NCBI RefSeq assembly: GCF_946885855.1
Contig: NZ_CAMPHH010000160.1
Coordinates: 1-7,838 of the forward strand
DNA from: an uncultured Actinotalea sp.
GTDB lineage: Bacteria; Actinomycetota; Actinomycetes; Actinomycetales; Cellulomonadaceae
Length of the DNA: 7,838 nucleotides
Reading direction: 5' to 3'
Under the pieces are notes generated by a model. The model saw nothing but the letters and a program-made list of their open reading frames with translations, ran no database searches and was not told where the DNA came from. The translations under genes were made by a program, and so were the position numbers. Positions 6,453-7,838 of the stretch are shown one piece after another (positions within the stretch are counted from its first letter, which is position 1; each line of letters opens with the position of its first letter).

Positions 6453-6476
6453 GTCACCTGGCGGTGACGCGCGTCA
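6453..6476. promoter_or_regulatory. Overlapping palindromes after plsC, upstream of pfp
   Basis: GTCACC (6453-6458) is complementary to GGTGAC (6463-6468) across TGGC, and TGACGCGCGTCA (6465-6476) is a perfect 12-bp palindrome that reuses part of the same arm. The two cannot both pair at once. The site begins two bases beyond the plsC stop codon (6479-6481) and about 190 bp upstream of pfp. It could be the plsC terminator, an operator for pfp-aroG, or both. No U-tract follows. Confidence 0.5.
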
Positions 6477-6478
6477 TC

Positions 6479-7267
6479 CTACTGAGGCTCACCCGGCTCT
6501 GCGGGCGGGCCCGGAACCTGGACGTCCGGGGCCCGCCGGCCACCGGGCGCGCTGCCGGCGCCGGGCCCCACCTCGTCCGGGGCGTGACCCGCCGCGATCC
6601 GCGCCTTGGCGGTGGCGGCGTAGACGTCGACGTACTCCTGGCCGGACAGGCTCATGAGCGCGTACATGATCTCGTCGGTGACGGACCGCAGGACGAAGCG
6701 GTCGTTCTCCATGCCCTTGTACCGGCTGAAGTCGAGGGGCTCGCCGATGACGACGCCGATCTGGACGGGCTTCGGGATGACACGACCGATCGGCTGCGCC
6801 ACGTCGGTGGCGATCATGGCCACGGGGATCACCGGCACCCCGGCCTCCAGGGCGAGACGCGCGACGCCGGTCTTGCCGCGGTACAGGCGGCCGTCGGGGC
6901 TGCGGGTGCCCTCGGGGTAGATGCCGAAGAGGTTGCCCGAGCGGAGGACGTCCAGGCCGGTGCGCAGCGCGGCCTCGCTGGCCTTGCCGCCACCCCGGTC
7001 GACGGGGATCGTCCCGACACCGCGGAAGAAGCCCGCCTTGAGCCGCCCCTTGACCCCGGTCCCGGTGAAGTACTCCGACTTGCCGATGAAGCGGATCTTG
7101 CGCGACAGCACCAGCGGCAGGACGAAGGAGTCGATGACCGCGAGGTGGTTGCTGGCGAGGATGGCGCCGCCCTCCGCCGGGACGTTCGAGGCCCCGCGCA
7201 CCCAGGGCCGGAACATGCCCCGCAGCAGCGGACCCGCGAGGATCCGCTTCATCACCCAGTAGAACAA
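6479..7267 (-). CDS. plsC: 1-acyl-sn-glycerol-3-phosphate acyltransferase (PlsC family)
   Basis: A 262-residue acyltransferase expected to turn lysophosphatidic acid into phosphatidic acid at the inner face of the membrane, for phospholipid synthesis. It shows the full family motif set: the catalytic HX4D as SNHLAVIDS (H41, D46), GKSEYFTG, FFRGVGTIPVDRGG, the glycerol-phosphate binding YPEGTR (117-122), and VPVIPVAM. The hydrophobic N-terminus is typical. The tail beyond about residue 225 is Gly/Pro/Ala-rich and probably disordered. I chose the TTG at 7265-7267: AGGGGA stands seven bases upstream, giving an N-terminus MFYWVMKRIL that matches relatives. GTG at 7253-7255 and ATG at 7250-7252 lack a well-spaced Shine-Dalgarno. 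The frame stays open up to 7663 but that part overlaps the divergent gene and is not family sequence. M. tuberculosis has a similar acyltransferase (Rv2182c) a few genes from aroG. Exact acyl and acceptor specificity is not readable from sequence. Confidence 0.88.
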   Translation of the reverse strand: MFYWVMKRILAGPLLRGMFRPWVRGASNVPAEGGAILASNHLAVIDSFVLPLVLSRKIRFIGKSEYFTGTGVKGRLKAGFFRGVGTIPVDRGGGKASEAALRTGLDVLRSGNLFGIYPEGTRSPDGRLYRGKTGVARLALEAGVPVIPVAMIATDVAQPIGRVIPKPVQIGVVIGEPLDFSRYKGMENDRFVLRSVTDEIMYALMSLSGQEYVDVYAATAKARIAAGHAPDEVGPGAGSAPGGRRAPDVQVPGPPAEPGEPQ

Positions 7268-7322
7268 CGCGCCGTCCCCTTCGCTGCGCCGGACCGGTCG
7301 AGGTCCGCCCGGCGTCGTGTCG

Positions 7323-7332
7323 ACTCTAGAGT
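7323..7332. promoter_or_regulatory. Palindromic bidirectional -10 element
   Basis: ACTCTAGAGT is a perfect 10-bp palindrome in the 72-bp gap between the divergent plsC (start 7267) and the membrane-protein gene (start 7340). Each strand reads TAGAGT, a TANNNT -10 box: plus 7327-7332, minus 7328 to 7323, sharing the central TA pair. On the plus strand seven bases separate it from the ATG, predicting a leaderless mRNA. On the minus strand initiation near 7316 would give a leader of about 50 nt containing the plsC Shine-Dalgarno. No good -35 is seen on either side. Confidence 0.6.
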
Positions 7333-7339
7333 GCTGTGC

Positions 7340-7838
7340 ATGGCCGTTCGTCCGCACGACCCCGACGGCGAGCCCGACGACGGCCCGCGCGACGAGGAGC
7401 AGGGTACGGCCAGCGACGCCCAGGTGGACCGCGAGTGGCAGGACATCGTCGCCAGGCTGCAGGCCGACGGGCCGGCCGGGGCGGCACCGCCTCCGACGGG
7501 TCGGGGCCACGACGGCGAGCCCCCGCGCGATCCGTGGTCGTCCGCCTCGTCGACCGGGGCAGGGCCGGATCCCGCCTCGTCGGCACGCCCACCCGGCGCG
7601 CCGTCGCCGACGGACCCGCGAGCCTGGTCCCGCGACCCGGAGGCCGAGGAGGAGGAGTCGCACTTCCGGCCACCCGACCCCGGTCCGGTGCTCGGCGGCG
7701 ACCCGCTCCTGACGATGGCGTGGGCCGCCGTCGTCGGGGCTCCGCTGCTCTTCCTGCTCTCGGTGACCTTCTGGCGCTCGGCGCCGATCGTCCTGCTCCA
7801 GGTGGCGGCCGCGCTGTTCGTCGGCGGGCTCGGCGTGC
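7340..7838 (+). CDS. Uncharacterised actinobacterial membrane protein, 5' part
   Basis: An open frame from ATG at 7340 runs to the window edge without a stop, giving 166 residues of an incomplete protein. Residues 1-110 are rich in Asp, Glu, Pro, Gly and Ser and look disordered, apart from a short DREWQDIVARLQ helix near residue 30. A run of glutamates and the motif SHFRPPDPGPVLGGDPL (about 107-123) precede a first hydrophobic segment (about 126-145) and a second beginning at about 150 that is cut off. I recall this layout (acidic N-terminus, HFxPPxP motif, two helices) from uncharacterised membrane proteins of Micrococcales, but I know no function. The start is supported by a -10 box seven bases upstream and the absence of a Shine-Dalgarno. 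GC-rich third positions match the neighbours. Confidence 0.72.
   Translation, partial: MAVRPHDPDGEPDDGPRDEEQGTASDAQVDREWQDIVARLQADGPAGAAPPPTGRGHDGEPPRDPWSSASSTGAGPDPASSARPPGAPSPTDPRAWSRDPEAEEEESHFRPPDPGPVLGGDPLLTMAWAAVVGAPLLFLLSVTFWRSAPIVLLQVAAALFVGGLGV

Noticed and set aside
7268..7663. Extension of the acyltransferase frame upstream to 7663
   Set aside because: It overlaps the divergent gene and has no PlsC similarity. The TTG at 7267 has a good Shine-Dalgarno and gives the family N-terminus.

Overview
The window is a very GC-rich stretch of chromosome, typical of the Actinobacteria. Protein similarity and codon use suggest Micrococcales, most likely a Cellulomonas-like member of the Cellulomonadaceae. 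That placement is inferred from remembered homologues, not from a search. The region is core genome. I see no insertion sequence, tRNA, rRNA, CRISPR array or phage gene.

Layout, left to right. (1) 12-407, minus: a small winged-helix DNA-binding protein of the Mycobacterium tuberculosis Rv2175c family. (2) 548-1525, plus: a secreted lytic transglycosylase with two LysM domains, divergent from the first gene. (3) 1573-3567, plus: a PknL-type membrane Ser/Thr kinase with four extracellular PASTA repeats. (4) 3568-3708: a convergent gap holding a perfect 19-bp tandem duplication and a strong hairpin that probably ends transcription from both sides. (5) 3709-5058, minus: type II DAHP synthase, the entry to the shikimate pathway. 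(6) 5055-6275, minus: pyrophosphate-type phosphofructokinase, overlapping the DAHP synthase gene by 4 bp. (7) 6276-6478: a gap with overlapping palindromes and a 10-bp tandem repeat. (8) 6479-7267, minus: PlsC-type 1-acylglycerol-3-phosphate acyltransferase. (9) 7268-7339: a compact divergent promoter. (10) 7340 to the window end, plus: the first 166 residues of an uncharacterised membrane protein with a disordered acidic/proline-rich N-terminus.

The order resembles the M. tuberculosis Rv2175c-pknL-aroG-(...)-Rv2182c neighbourhood, which supports the kinase and DNA-binding assignments. Two themes emerge. On the left, a kinase whose PASTA domains should bind peptidoglycan or muropeptides sits directly behind a peptidoglycan-cleaving enzyme and near its presumed DNA-binding substrate, a plausible cell-wall sensing and remodelling unit. 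On the right, a reversible PPi-phosphofructokinase appears translationally coupled to DAHP synthase, tying sugar-phosphate flux to aromatic biosynthesis.

The clearest regulatory pattern is that three genes (12-407, 1573-3567 and 7340 onward) have a TANNNT -10 box only 6-7 nt before the start codon, the arrangement expected for leaderless mRNAs. The last of these boxes lies in a perfect palindrome that also presents the same hexamer to the divergent acyltransferase gene. I found no clear evidence of a wholly undescribed system; the most interesting points are regulatory architecture and gene pairings.
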